From the NCBI GenBank assembly GCA_015064255.1, contig SVSP01000020.1, forward strand, positions 1 through 46,034: a stretch of 46,034 bases of DNA. The letters run 5' to 3'. Of the stretch, positions 27,668 through 35,345 are shown piece by piece; position 1 is the stretch's first letter, and each line of letters starts with the position of its first letter. The DNA is from Oscillospiraceae bacterium (GTDB lineage: Bacteria > Bacillota > Clostridia > Oscillospirales > CAG-272). Made by a program: the position numbers and the translations under genes. The notes beneath the pieces were generated by a model. That model searched no databases and was not told the origin of the DNA. It worked only from the letters and a program-made list of their open reading frames with translations.

Positions 27668-28864
27668 TTATTTCGAGCCGACGGTGCTGATCTGTTCAAC
27701 GACCTCTGTGCGGCGCTTGGAAGTAGCGACGCGCTTGTCAAGCTCTTCTTTGTAAAGCTTTTCATCGAAGGGAAGCTCTACGGGGCCGCCTGTCCAAGAG
27801 GAGAGGTGCATAGCGTTGGAGATCGTAAGTCCGTTGATACCTTCCTGACCTTCTGCGATAAGGGGAGTGCCGCGGAGAAGTTTTCCTGCAAACGCATTGA
27901 AAACGCCGACGTGCTGGAGATTGAGTCCGTCGCCCTTAACTTCAACTGTTTCAGCCTTGGGCGGTGCAGAGAAGGGTGCGGGAGCATTGTTTCTGAATTC
28001 GGATTCTTTTACGTTAAGCTTTGTGAGGAAGAGCTTGTTGTTTTCGCAAACGAGCTTGCCGCCGTCGAGAAGAACCTCGAAACGGTTTGTTCCGGGTGCG
28101 TCACCTGTCGAAGTGATGAATACGCCGGTAGCACCATTGGGATATTCAACGTATGCAGTAACGTCGTCTTCAACCTCGATGTTGTGCCACTTTCCGTAGT
28201 GGAGCTTTGCATCAACCTTGCAGGGCATTCCGCAGATCCACTGCCAAAGGTCGAGCTGGTGAGGACACTGATTGAGAAGAACGCCGCCGCCTTCTCCACT
28301 CCATGTAGCTCTCCATTCGCCCGAATCATAGTAACGCTGAGGGCGGTACCAGTCTGTGATTATCCAGTTAACGCGCTTGATCTCTCCGAGCTCGCCGCTT
28401 GAGATGATCTCTTTCATCTTTCTGTAAACGTGATTAGTACGCTGATTGAACATCATTGCGAAAACAACGTCGGGATGCTCGTCGGCAACTCTGTTCATTT
28501 CGCGGACAGCCTCGGTGTAAACGCCTGCGGGCTTTTCGCAAACTACGTGGATTCCGCGCTCGATAGCAGCGATAACGTACTTGGGATGATCGTAGTGGGG
28601 AACTGCAACTGTAACAGCTTCGATAAGTCCGCTGTCGAGCATTTCTTCGGCATTTGTGAAGAGCTTAAGAGGAGCTGCCTCAATTCCCGCCTTTTCGCGA
28701 GCTTCGTAAACGCTCTTTGAAACGCTGTCAAGTCTGTCCTGTCTGAGGTCGCATATTGCGACAAGTTCAAATTCGGGGCATCTGCCGTCCGAGAACATCA
28801 TTGCGTGTCCGGAACCCATATTTCCGACTCCGATGACACCGATCTTTACTTTTCTTTCTGCCAT
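27668..28864 (-). CDS. Gfo/Idh/MocA-family NAD(P)-dependent oxidoreductase
   Basis: The 398-residue protein begins with a Rossmann fold (KIGVIGVGNMGSGHAMMF), has ELVAICDLRQDRL after the second strand, and carries the family's CEKPAG motif with the catalytic lysine near residue 115. GGGVLLNQCPHQLDLWQWICGMP in the C-terminal half holds the usual histidine. Such enzymes oxidise or epimerise sugars, inositols or sugar acids. AGGA lies 9-10 bases before the ATG. It follows the NahK-like kinase by 62 bases on the same strand, so the pair may process one amino sugar or derivative; the substrate is not readable. Confidence 0.88.
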   Translation of the reverse strand: MAERKVKIGVIGVGNMGSGHAMMFSDGRCPEFELVAICDLRQDRLDSVSKSVYEAREKAGIEAAPLKLFTNAEEMLDSGLIEAVTVAVPHYDHPKYVIAAIERGIHVVCEKPAGVYTEAVREMNRVADEHPDVVFAMMFNQRTNHVYRKMKEIISSGELGEIKRVNWIITDWYRPQRYYDSGEWRATWSGEGGGVLLNQCPHQLDLWQWICGMPCKVDAKLHYGKWHNIEVEDDVTAYVEYPNGATGVFITSTGDAPGTNRFEVLLDGGKLVCENNKLFLTKLNVKESEFRNNAPAPFSAPPKAETVEVKGDGLNLQHVGVFNAFAGKLLRGTPLIAEGQEGINGLTISNAMHLSSWTGGPVELPFDEKLYKEELDKRVATSKRRTEVVEQISTVGSK

Positions 28865-28926
28865 GATCGTTTTTCCTTTCTTGTTTGAAAAAGTTTTGGT
28901 AAAAATTCTGTTTTATTATAAAAAGT

Positions 28927-30027
28927 TCAAAGTTTTTTTGTGAGCGCGAGCAGAGAATCTTTTTTCTTCATAATATCGTCTGCAAGCAGGAGCTGACCGC
29001 GCGCTCTGTCGAGATTGTGCTCGGCGTATTCGGTGTGGAAATAGGTGTCGCCCGAGAGATAGTCGTCAAGGAAGCGCATACCAACCTCGTATGTCATCAT
29101 AAATGCGCCGAGAGGGAGATTTTCCTCTTCGATTTTTGTGATGCTGTTTCCGACACCGCGTGAAAATCCCTCGTAAAATGCCTTGTAGAGATCTTCTCTT
29201 ACGACAAATTTGTCGAATTCAAGGCTTCCCTCGGGAACTGCGGATGCGCCCGAACGTATCGCGTCGCCGAAATCGTAAAGGAAGGTTCCGGGCATTACCG
29301 TGTCAAGATCGACAACGCAGACACCCTTTTTTGTTTTTGTGTCGATGAGAACGTTGTTTATTTTAGTGTCGTTGTGAGTAACACGAAGCGGAAGATCACC
29401 GCTTGCGAGCATAGCAACGATCTTGCCTGCGGTTTCCTTATAGGAGAGAACCTTTTCGATAAGATCTGGGCATTTTGCCGCGCGGGATACAAGGTCTGCC
29501 GCGACGGTTTTTTCAAAATGCGCAAATCTTACCGCAGTATCGTGGAAAAAGGGAATGGTTTCCGTAAGAGTTTCCGCGGGGAAATCGGACAGATAGCTCT
29601 GGAATTTTCCGAAGCTGTAGCCCGACTCTGTGAGAAGCTCGGGAGTGCCTGCGTCGTAGGTACGCGTGCTGTCTATAAATTTCGAAATGCGCCAATATTC
29701 GCCGCTACTGTCTGTTATATAATATTTTCCGTCAAAAGCGGGAAAATATTCAAGAACACCGCGCGAGATCTCTTCGTTCGACGCGCCTTCTGATTCCATT
29801 TTTTTACGAATGTGCTTAGTGACTGCTATAATGTTGTCCATAAGACTGGGCGGATCGGTGAAAATGCCCTTGTTTATCTTCTGAACTACTATGCGTCCGA
29901 GCGAAGAATCAGCGAAGAATGTTCCGTTTATGTGACCTATGTGGCAAACCTCGATGTTTTTTGCACCCGTAATGCCGAATTTAGAGGTGATCTCCGAAAT
30001 TTTCAAGGCCGTATCTTTGTTTTCCAT
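28927..30027 (-). CDS. N-acetylhexosamine 1-kinase-like protein (NahK family, APH fold)
   Basis: The 366-residue protein has the aminoglycoside-phosphotransferase fold and lines up along its length with bifidobacterial NahK as I recall it: GHINGTFF near 31-38, VVQKINKGIF near 47-56, YWRISKFID at 111-119, TETIPFFHDT near 155-164, RVTHNDTKINN with the catalytic aspartate at 220, and VVDLDTVMPG with the metal aspartate near 242. NahK phosphorylates GlcNAc/GalNAc at C1 for salvage after phosphorolysis of lacto-N-biose. No phosphorylase, GalT or GalE lies in the window. AAGGA is 7 bases before the ATG. The Gfo/Idh gene follows. Confidence 0.78.
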   Translation of the reverse strand: MENKDTALKISEITSKFGITGAKNIEVCHIGHINGTFFADSSLGRIVVQKINKGIFTDPPSLMDNIIAVTKHIRKKMESEGASNEEISRGVLEYFPAFDGKYYITDSSGEYWRISKFIDSTRTYDAGTPELLTESGYSFGKFQSYLSDFPAETLTETIPFFHDTAVRFAHFEKTVAADLVSRAAKCPDLIEKVLSYKETAGKIVAMLASGDLPLRVTHNDTKINNVLIDTKTKKGVCVVDLDTVMPGTFLYDFGDAIRSGASAVPEGSLEFDKFVVREDLYKAFYEGFSRGVGNSITKIEEENLPLGAFMMTYEVGMRFLDDYLSGDTYFHTEYAEHNLDRARGQLLLADDIMKKKDSLLALTKKL

Positions 30028-30078
30028 AAAGTTATCCTTATAATTATAATATAATTAATATATGCAAATATCTGAACA

Positions 30079-31143
30079 TCAGAGCGAGAGCTGCATATCT
30101 CCTGTTTTTACAAGACCGATAGCACGAAGGATCTCGTTAAATATAAGAGCTGTTATTGCGGGAGCAACAATGCATGTAACTACGATTCCTACCCACATAA
30201 GCGTACTGTGTTCGGTTGCCGAGATAATACCGATAGGACCTACAAGACCGCAAGTACCCATACCTGCCGAAACACCGGTACATTCAAGCTTAAAAAGAAC
30301 TGTTGCAAGCGGTCCGCAAACAGCTGATGCAAGTGTCGGGGCAATCCATATCTGCGGTTTTTTACAGATATTGCCCATCTGAAGCATAGAAGTTCCAAGC
30401 CCCTGCGCGACAAGACCGCCTACTCCGTTTTCACGGAAGCTGATAACGGCAAATCCGACCATCTGCGCGCAGCAGCCTGCCGTAGCCGCACCGCCCGCAA
30501 GGCCTGTGATTCCGATCATAGCGCAAATTGCCGCGCTCGATATCGGAAGGGTGAGTATAACTCCGACAACGACAGCAACGATAACACCCATAACGAAAGG
30601 ATGCATTTCGGTTGTTGTGTTGATGAAATATCCGAGATAGTACATCACGTAAGCGATCGCAGGGCAGATAAGCTTTGCGATACCGAATCCTGTGAGGATA
30701 GTGACTGTGGGTGTAACGAGAATATCAACTTTTGTTTCTTTCGATACCATTTTGCCTATTTCGCAAGCGATAATAACAACGAAAAATGTTCCTGCCGGAC
30801 CTGCTGTATAGGGAAATGTTTCCGAGCCTGCTGTTATTGTCGCACCGAGCATATATCCTGCCGCGCCCGTAACCGCATTTGAGAAAAGCACAAGCGGCGG
30901 AGCTTTGAGCGCGTATGCTACGGCAACACCGATAGCCGCACCAACAACATATCCGTTTTTGGCAATAGCGGCGATCTCATTTAAAAATTCTATACCGAAC
31001 TGTCCGCCGATAGTACCGAATATCGTACCTATAAGAAGAGTAGAGAAAAGTCCAAGCGCCATAAGCCCCATAGCGTCAACAAAATAGAGCCTTGCAGAAG
31101 GAGTTATTTGTTTTCTTTCAAGAAATTTTTTAATTTTTTGCAT
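30079..31143 (-). CDS. PTS EIIC-type membrane protein (PfoR/EIIC_2-like)
   Basis: The 354-residue protein has about eight to ten hydrophobic segments, rich in Gly/Ala, with the pattern of the EIIC domain found in PfoR-type proteins of Clostridia (QITPSARLYFVDAMGLMALGLFSTLLIG at the start, and GPIGIISATEHSTLMW near the end). No EIIA or EIIB gene is adjacent, so it is an orphan transporter or a sensor like PfoR. The start is set at the ATG at 31143, since AAAGGG lies 9 bases before it; an upstream ATG at 31152 abuts that site. It has its own consensus promoter. Confidence 0.72.
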   Translation of the reverse strand: MQKIKKFLERKQITPSARLYFVDAMGLMALGLFSTLLIGTIFGTIGGQFGIEFLNEIAAIAKNGYVVGAAIGVAVAYALKAPPLVLFSNAVTGAAGYMLGATITAGSETFPYTAGPAGTFFVVIIACEIGKMVSKETKVDILVTPTVTILTGFGIAKLICPAIAYVMYYLGYFINTTTEMHPFVMGVIVAVVVGVILTLPISSAAICAMIGITGLAGGAATAGCCAQMVGFAVISFRENGVGGLVAQGLGTSMLQMGNICKKPQIWIAPTLASAVCGPLATVLFKLECTGVSAGMGTCGLVGPIGIISATEHSTLMWVGIVVTCIVAPAITALIFNEILRAIGLVKTGDMQLSL

Positions 31144-31205
31144 TCTGATCATCCCTTTGATAATTTAATAAAAGTAAAGACAAAAATTACCCATTCTCGT
31201 TTATT

Positions 31206-31234
31206 ATTATACATCTAAAAAAATATGTTGTCAA
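31206..31234 (-). promoter_or_regulatory. Promoter of the EIIC-type gene
   Basis: Read leftward, TTGACA (31229-31234) and TATAAT (31206-31211) are both perfect and 17 bases apart. It lies about 60 bases before the start at 31143. Between this promoter and that of the next, divergent gene (31235-31404) nothing recognisable is seen. Confidence 0.9.
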
Positions 31235-31404
31235 GATGAATTAGGATACAAGAATAATTTCATAGCATATAAAATTTTGTGCAGTATAGTTCGCGAAGTA
31301 AAAAAGAATTCTTTTAAGGTTTCTTTTATTAAATTAAGAGGCAGTGTAAAAAGGAAGCCGACGAAAAAAATCGCGTCAATATGCAAAAAAATCACATTAC
31401 ATCA

Positions 31405-31433
31405 TTGACATTGAATAAAATTTGTGCTATAAT
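31405..31433 (+). promoter_or_regulatory. Promoter of the methylglyoxal-synthase-like gene
   Basis: TTGACA (31405-31410) and TATAAT (31428-31433) are perfect hexamers with a 17-base spacer. The leader to the GTG start is about 52 bases. Confidence 0.92.
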
Positions 31434-31491
31434 CAAATAAGAGTACTTGTTTAATGCGATAAAGTGCTAAGAACTGAAAGGGGAGAATATC

Positions 31492-31896
31492 GTGCATATT
31501 GCGATAATAGCTGACGACACCAAAAAAGAGATAATGACCGAGTTCTGTATTGCCTACTGCGGTATACTGAGTAAACACTCTATTTGTGCTACCGGAATTA
31601 CAGCAAAGTTTATTTCTGAAGCAACAGGACTTACAATCGAAAAGATGTTACCCGGGTCGCAAGGCGGAGCCGAGCAGATAACTGCGCGTATTGCATATAA
31701 CGAGATCGATCTTCTCATATTCTTCAGAAGCACTACTGACAGAGAGGCTTATCACAAGAACGAGCGTGATCTTCTGCTTATGTGCGACACGTACAACATT
31801 CCCGTTGCAACGAATATCGCAACAGCCGAGATACTTGTGCGCGGAATAGACCGCGGCGACCTTGATTGGCGGGAGATCGTTAATACGAGAAAGTAA
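31492..31896 (+). CDS. Methylglyoxal synthase-like protein with altered active site
   Basis: The 134-residue protein is plainly of the MgsA fold: it shares KKEIMTEFCIAYCGILSKH, SEATGL, NIPVATNIATAE and GDLDWREIV with clostridial methylglyoxal synthases, which turn dihydroxyacetone phosphate into methylglyoxal. By alignment to E. coli, His19 is Asp8, Thr47 is Ile36, Gly49 is Ala38, catalytic Asp71 is Ala60, Asp91 is Ser80 and Asp101 is Glu91; only His98 (His88) remains. It is therefore probably not an active synthase. The start is a GTG, with AAAGGGGAG 6 bases upstream. It has a consensus promoter and a strong terminator, so it is expressed. A binding or sensing role is inferred. Confidence 0.85.
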   Translation: MHIAIIADDTKKEIMTEFCIAYCGILSKHSICATGITAKFISEATGLTIEKMLPGSQGGAEQITARIAYNEIDLLIFFRSTTDREAYHKNERDLLLMCDTYNIPVATNIATAEILVRGIDRGDLDWREIVNTRK

Positions 31897-31900
31897 TTTT

Positions 31901-31950
31901 GATATAATAAAAAACGACGGATTTTAACATCCGTCGTTTTTTATTATATC
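31901..31950. terminator. Bidirectional terminator
   Basis: A perfect 22-bp inverted repeat (31901-31922 with 31929-31950) around a 6-base loop has a GC-rich top (ACGACGGAT) and A6/T6 flanks on both sides. It serves the rightward gene ending at 31896 and the leftward operon ending at 31954. Confidence 0.95.
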
Positions 31951-31953
31951 TAG

Positions 31954-32541
31954 TTATTGCGAAGTCTTATGCCTTTCGTTTCTTCTGTAAAGAGCGAGAA
32001 GCTTTGGAATATTGTAGCGGAGTGTCATCGCGGGCAGAAGATTCAATGCCGCGTTTACAAGGGCAACAGGAATTCCGATAAGAGGTGCGTGTCCGATCGG
32101 ACAGAGAAAAATTATCAGAAATCCGATGGGAACGCACATAACGTGAATGACCACGCCGTAATTTGCCTCGAGAATGAAGCGCTTCAGATACTCGTTGCTG
32201 TTTGGCTCGGCAACGTGATTTTTGTGAAATCCCGTGAAGATTCCAAGCTCGGGTACTTTTTCGCGCCATTTACGAACGCCGAGCTTTGTGTAGATCTCGC
32301 ACTCTTTTTTCGAAACGACCGAGAGCGAGCTGCCGATGGAAAACCATTTCTCGGGCAGGCGTCGGATTATAAATGCCGCTATTCCGTCAACGGCGATGAC
32401 AGCAACAGTGCTTACGGGCGGCATTAATATTATGTACGGCAGACCGTATCCTGCAAAGATCCAAGGAAAAAAGAGATTGATTAGAAGGGAAGCCGCGATT
32501 ATAAAGAGGTTTCCGCAGAGTATTACCCAAATATAAAGCAT
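31954..32541 (-). CDS. CrtO-like membrane acyltransferase family protein
   Basis: The 195-residue protein has four likely membrane helices and resembles the staphylococcal CrtO family (glycosyl-diaponeurosporenoate acyltransferase). It has YTKLGVRKWREKVPELG in the middle, then HKNHV, RFILEANYGVVIH, and a C-terminal NLLPAMTLRYNIPKLLALYRRNERH that matches the end of CrtO well. No carotenoid genes are seen, so another glycolipid is the likelier substrate. The start is at the ATG at 32541 with AGGAG 8 bases upstream; the frame is open to 32610. It is last in a GT8-PlsC-CrtO operon. Confidence 0.65.
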   Translation of the reverse strand: MLYIWVILCGNLFIIAASLLINLFFPWIFAGYGLPYIILMPPVSTVAVIAVDGIAAFIIRRLPEKWFSIGSSLSVVSKKECEIYTKLGVRKWREKVPELGIFTGFHKNHVAEPNSNEYLKRFILEANYGVVIHVMCVPIGFLIIFLCPIGHAPLIGIPVALVNAALNLLPAMTLRYNIPKLLALYRRNERHKTSQ

Positions 32542-32561
32542 TTTACAATCTCCTTTACAAA

Positions 32562-33416
32562 TCAGTAGGAAAGCTCCTCGCCGTAAACGCTTTCGTACAG
32601 CTCTTTCCACATTTCGAAATTTTTGTTTTTCATAATTTCCGCGTTTTCGCGGGAATTTTTTTCTTTGTCGGGATAAATTGCGGGTAAAATATGCACGGTA
32701 TAGCCCTGAATCGGGAATCCGTCGCCGCCGATACGCTCGGTGTCGCGCATAGTTATAAAGAAGGGAATTACTGGCGCGTTATTTTTCGACGCCATAAGGA
32801 AAGGGTCCTTTTTCAGAGGACGCGGCTTGCGGTAATTCCACCACATCGCTTGCTCGGGATAAATGAGGATCTTTTCGCCGCGCTCAAGCAGAGCCGTTAT
32901 TGCCTTGTTGAAATCCTTCATAACCGAAACGGATGAAGCAAGGGGTAAAGTATTGCAATTTCTGAAGAAATATCCGTAAAGACCGGGAAAAGAGGTGTAA
33001 TTTCCTTCGCGGATGACCTTATAAAGACGTCGTCTGCCGAGGTCCTTTTCGATTGCCTTGAAAACTGCGTAGTTGTCGAAAGCGTTGAAATGGTTGCAGG
33101 TCAATACGGCACCGCCCTCGACAGCACGGTAATTTTCAAGACCGCGGACCTCGTCTATAATGAGAAGCTCCTTTTTTATGAGCGAATCAAAATAGCTTTT
33201 TGCGCAGAAATTTGCGATCTCGGATTTGACTTTGCTTGAAAATTTGCTTAGAGTGTAGTCGACCTCGCCGACCTGAAGCGGTCTTGTGGGCGGGTCGTTC
33301 TCGACGTCGATATCGAACCAGCCGTTCTTTTCGTGGAGAGCGATCTTTTCGAGTATCGCAAGGCGGTCGGGCGACTTTTCGGGAATGTTTTCTGTGATTT
33401 TATCGTTGTTTTTCAC
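32562..33416 (-). CDS. PlsC-type 1-acylglycerol-3-phosphate acyltransferase
   Basis: The 284-residue protein has the acyltransferase motif NHFNAFD (NHx4D, near residues 127-133) and a second motif region LIYPEQAMWW in place of FPEGTRS. A preceding segment of about 110 residues has an acidic start and no strong N-terminal anchor. PlsC proteins put the second acyl chain on glycerophosphate; divergent ones acylate other lipids. The start is a GTG at 33414-33416, since no ATG is near; the ribosome site is poor (AGAAAG). It follows the GT8 gene by 39 bases and precedes the CrtO-like gene by 20. Confidence 0.8.
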   Translation of the reverse strand: MKNNDKITENIPEKSPDRLAILEKIALHEKNGWFDIDVENDPPTRPLQVGEVDYTLSKFSSKVKSEIANFCAKSYFDSLIKKELLIIDEVRGLENYRAVEGGAVLTCNHFNAFDNYAVFKAIEKDLGRRRLYKVIREGNYTSFPGLYGYFFRNCNTLPLASSVSVMKDFNKAITALLERGEKILIYPEQAMWWNYRKPRPLKKDPFLMASKNNAPVIPFFITMRDTERIGGDGFPIQGYTVHILPAIYPDKEKNSRENAEIMKNKNFEMWKELYESVYGEELSY

Positions 33417-33455
33417 GTTGAGTCTACTTTCTTTAATTTATCTTGATTTGTTTTG

Positions 33456-34412
33456 TTAAAATGCTAAGAGAGTACGAAAAAAGCGTCGGTTTTCTGATTT
33501 TTCCTCTTCCTCGGCACTTGCTATCTCGTCAAGAGCGAGAGAAACGAGTCTGTCATAGACTTGCTTGTCTTTGAGCGCGTCAAACGGAGTGCGGCTCTTC
33601 TTTATTTTGCAGATCTCGTCATAAAATCCGCTTGTTTTGGCATATTTCCAAAAATATTCACCGTATTTTATGCCGTCGTAATTCCAGGGGCGGAGAGCCA
33701 TTTTGTAGTGAACGATCTCGGGTGCTTTGTCGGTAAGGCCGTCAACGGGCGGAAGATTCCACTCGTGACCGAAATAATATACTTTCTTGTGGCAAAGGAC
33801 GTTCAGATAATCCTGATCCTGCGCAACGGGGAATTTCTTTCGCGAAAGAAGATCGATAAATCTGCTTTCGATGCGGTTTGCTCTGAATTCTCTCAAGTTC
33901 ATAAGAAGTATTCCTGCGTTGAAATACTCGTTGTACGGGACCTTTATTACCTTTTCCGCATATTCGCCAAAGGGCTCGGTAAGCATTACGCTTTCCTGTA
34001 CTGCCCCTACGAGATTTGTGCCGATATCGGTGAGATACATTTTGGATATGTCACCGGGAATTACCGTATCCGAGTCTATGTACATAACCTTGTCGTACTC
34101 GGGAAACATATCCGCGATGAAAAGACGGTAGTATGTGGCAACCGAATAGTAGTCGCGCAGGGAAAGGCTTTCCATAAGGTGCGCGAGCTTTTTTTCAGGA
34201 TTGTCGAAGGATATTTTTGAGTTTTCTCCCGAGAGGGAAAGCATCTTTTTTCTGTTTGCTTCGTTCATCGAGGAGGTGAGTATATGGATTCTGTAAAAGT
34301 AATTTTTATCGGCGTTGTCAAGCATCGACCTTATCGACACCGCAAGAAAGGGCGCATAATTGTCGTCTGTTGCAAAAAATATCGGTATTATCTGCCTAAC
34401 GGTTTTGGTCAT
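33456..34412 (-). CDS. Family 8 glycosyltransferase
   Basis: The 318-residue protein has the GT8 (GT-A fold, retaining) markers: IIPIFFATDDNY at the N-terminus, DSDTVIPGD with the metal-binding DxD at 113-115, YFNAGILLMNLREFR, AQDQDYLN, and HYKMALRPWNY near the C-terminus. GT8 enzymes in Firmicutes add galactose or glucose to lipopolysaccharide-like or lipid acceptors. The start is at the ATG at 34412 with AGGAG 10 bases upstream; the frame stays open to 34535 but that part covers the promoter. It leads an operon with two acyltransferase-like genes, which points to glycolipid or envelope polymer synthesis. Confidence 0.88.
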   Translation of the reverse strand: MTKTVRQIIPIFFATDDNYAPFLAVSIRSMLDNADKNYFYRIHILTSSMNEANRKKMLSLSGENSKISFDNPEKKLAHLMESLSLRDYYSVATYYRLFIADMFPEYDKVMYIDSDTVIPGDISKMYLTDIGTNLVGAVQESVMLTEPFGEYAEKVIKVPYNEYFNAGILLMNLREFRANRIESRFIDLLSRKKFPVAQDQDYLNVLCHKKVYYFGHEWNLPPVDGLTDKAPEIVHYKMALRPWNYDGIKYGEYFWKYAKTSGFYDEICKIKKSRTPFDALKDKQVYDRLVSLALDEIASAEEEEKSENRRFFRTLLAF

Positions 34413-34469
34413 ATCTGAGATTCTCCTTGTGGTAATATACGCTCGGCTTTTGCATCTGTGAGCACGGTC

Positions 34470-34498
34470 ATTATATAAAAAACATTCTACTAAGTCAA
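34470..34498 (-). promoter_or_regulatory. Promoter of the GT8-plsC-crtO-like operon
   Basis: Read leftward, TTGACT (34493-34498) and TATAAT (34470-34475) are 17 bases apart, 58 bases before the ATG at 34412. Confidence 0.88.
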
Positions 34499-34581
34499 GA
34501 GAACTCACTCTACTCTTTATTCTACACCTCTCCAAAGGGGAGAAAATCGATTCTCCGGATAGGAGAATTGCGATTTTTTGC

Positions 34582-34610
34582 TTGACATTTGGGTGCTTTT
34601 AGTGTAAAAT
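34582..34610 (+). promoter_or_regulatory. Promoter of the XRE regulator, placing the start site at the ATG
   Basis: TTGACA (34582-34587) and TAAAAT (34605-34610) have a 17-base spacer. The usual start point, seven bases after the -10, is 34617, the A of the ATG. A hairpin (AAATCG..CTCC/GGAG..CGATTT, about 34544-34578) abuts the -35 and could be an operator or a terminator. Confidence 0.85.
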
Positions 34611-34616
34611 AGGGGT

Positions 34617-35291
34617 ATGAGTACTAATAATAACATTCAAGAGATTCTTATAACAAATTTGATATCACTTCGTAAATCGAAATCGCTTACGCAGATCGAG
34701 CTTGGCGAAAGGATCAATTATTCGGATAAAACGATAAGTAAATGGGAGAACGGAGATTCGTGTCCGAATATTGAGGCAGTCTATAAGCTGGCAAAATTCT
34801 ACGACGTTTCGATAGACGACCTGCTTTCGGAGGACTTTCAGCTCGACAAAAAGATAGTCGCAGAGAAGCAGCGCAATTACAGTAAGCTGATAATTTCGCT
34901 TCTCGCCGTAATGACGGTCTGGGTCATCGCTACCATAATTTTCGTGGCGCTGAGCTTGCTTGAAATCGCTCACGCGTGGATGATATTCATTATTGCTATT
35001 CCTGCGTCTGCTATAGTCGCGCTTGTTTTCAACTCCATCTGGGGGAATACGCGCTTCAATTATCTGATAATTTCGATACTGCTCTGGACGCTGCTTACCA
35101 CGGTATTTCTCAGCGCGCTGAAGTATATGGAGGTTCTTTGGGTGATATTCCTTATCGGAATTCCGATCCAAATAGCGATAATTCTCTGGTCACAGCTTAA
35201 GCGTAAAAAGAAAAAGACAAAGCAAAGAAAGAAGGCAGAAGCCGTCTTTGTGAAAGAAGAGGAGCCCTCTCCTAAAAACACCGAAGAATAA
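34617..35291 (+). CDS. Membrane-anchored XRE-family transcriptional regulator
   Basis: The 224-residue protein has an N-terminal XRE helix-turn-helix (LISLRKSKSLTQIELGERINYSDKTISKWENG, residues 16-47, then CPNIEAVYKLAKFYDVSIDDLL). It is followed by four hydrophobic segments between about 90 and 195 and a Lys-rich, then Glu-rich tail. Membrane-bound XRE regulators of this shape are common in Clostridia and may sense envelope signals. No ribosome site can exist upstream if the promoter is correct, so the mRNA would be leaderless. It diverges from the GT8 operon and may regulate it; that is inference. It ends at a strong terminator. Confidence 0.82.
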   Translation: MSTNNNIQEILITNLISLRKSKSLTQIELGERINYSDKTISKWENGDSCPNIEAVYKLAKFYDVSIDDLLSEDFQLDKKIVAEKQRNYSKLIISLLAVMTVWVIATIIFVALSLLEIAHAWMIFIIAIPASAIVALVFNSIWGNTRFNYLIISILLWTLLTTVFLSALKYMEVLWVIFLIGIPIQIAIILWSQLKRKKKKTKQRKKAEAVFVKEEEPSPKNTEE

Positions 35292-35297
35292 AATCGA

Positions 35298-35336
35298 CAG
35301 CCTCATTTCTCTTGGGAGAGAAATGAGGCTGTTTTT
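35298..35336 (+). terminator. Terminator of the XRE gene
   Basis: A perfect 14-bp stem CAGCCTCATTTCTC/GAGAAATGAGGCTG (35298-35311 with 35318-35331) is followed by TTTTTCGTTTT. Read leftward it may also end the rbfA operon (GATTTTATT follows), less convincingly. Confidence 0.9.
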
Positions 35337-35345
35337 CGTTTTGGA

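Noticed and set aside
31235-31404. Possible small RNA or gene in the gap between two divergent promoters
   Set aside because: No frame, hairpin or further promoter stands out; it is AT-rich spacer.
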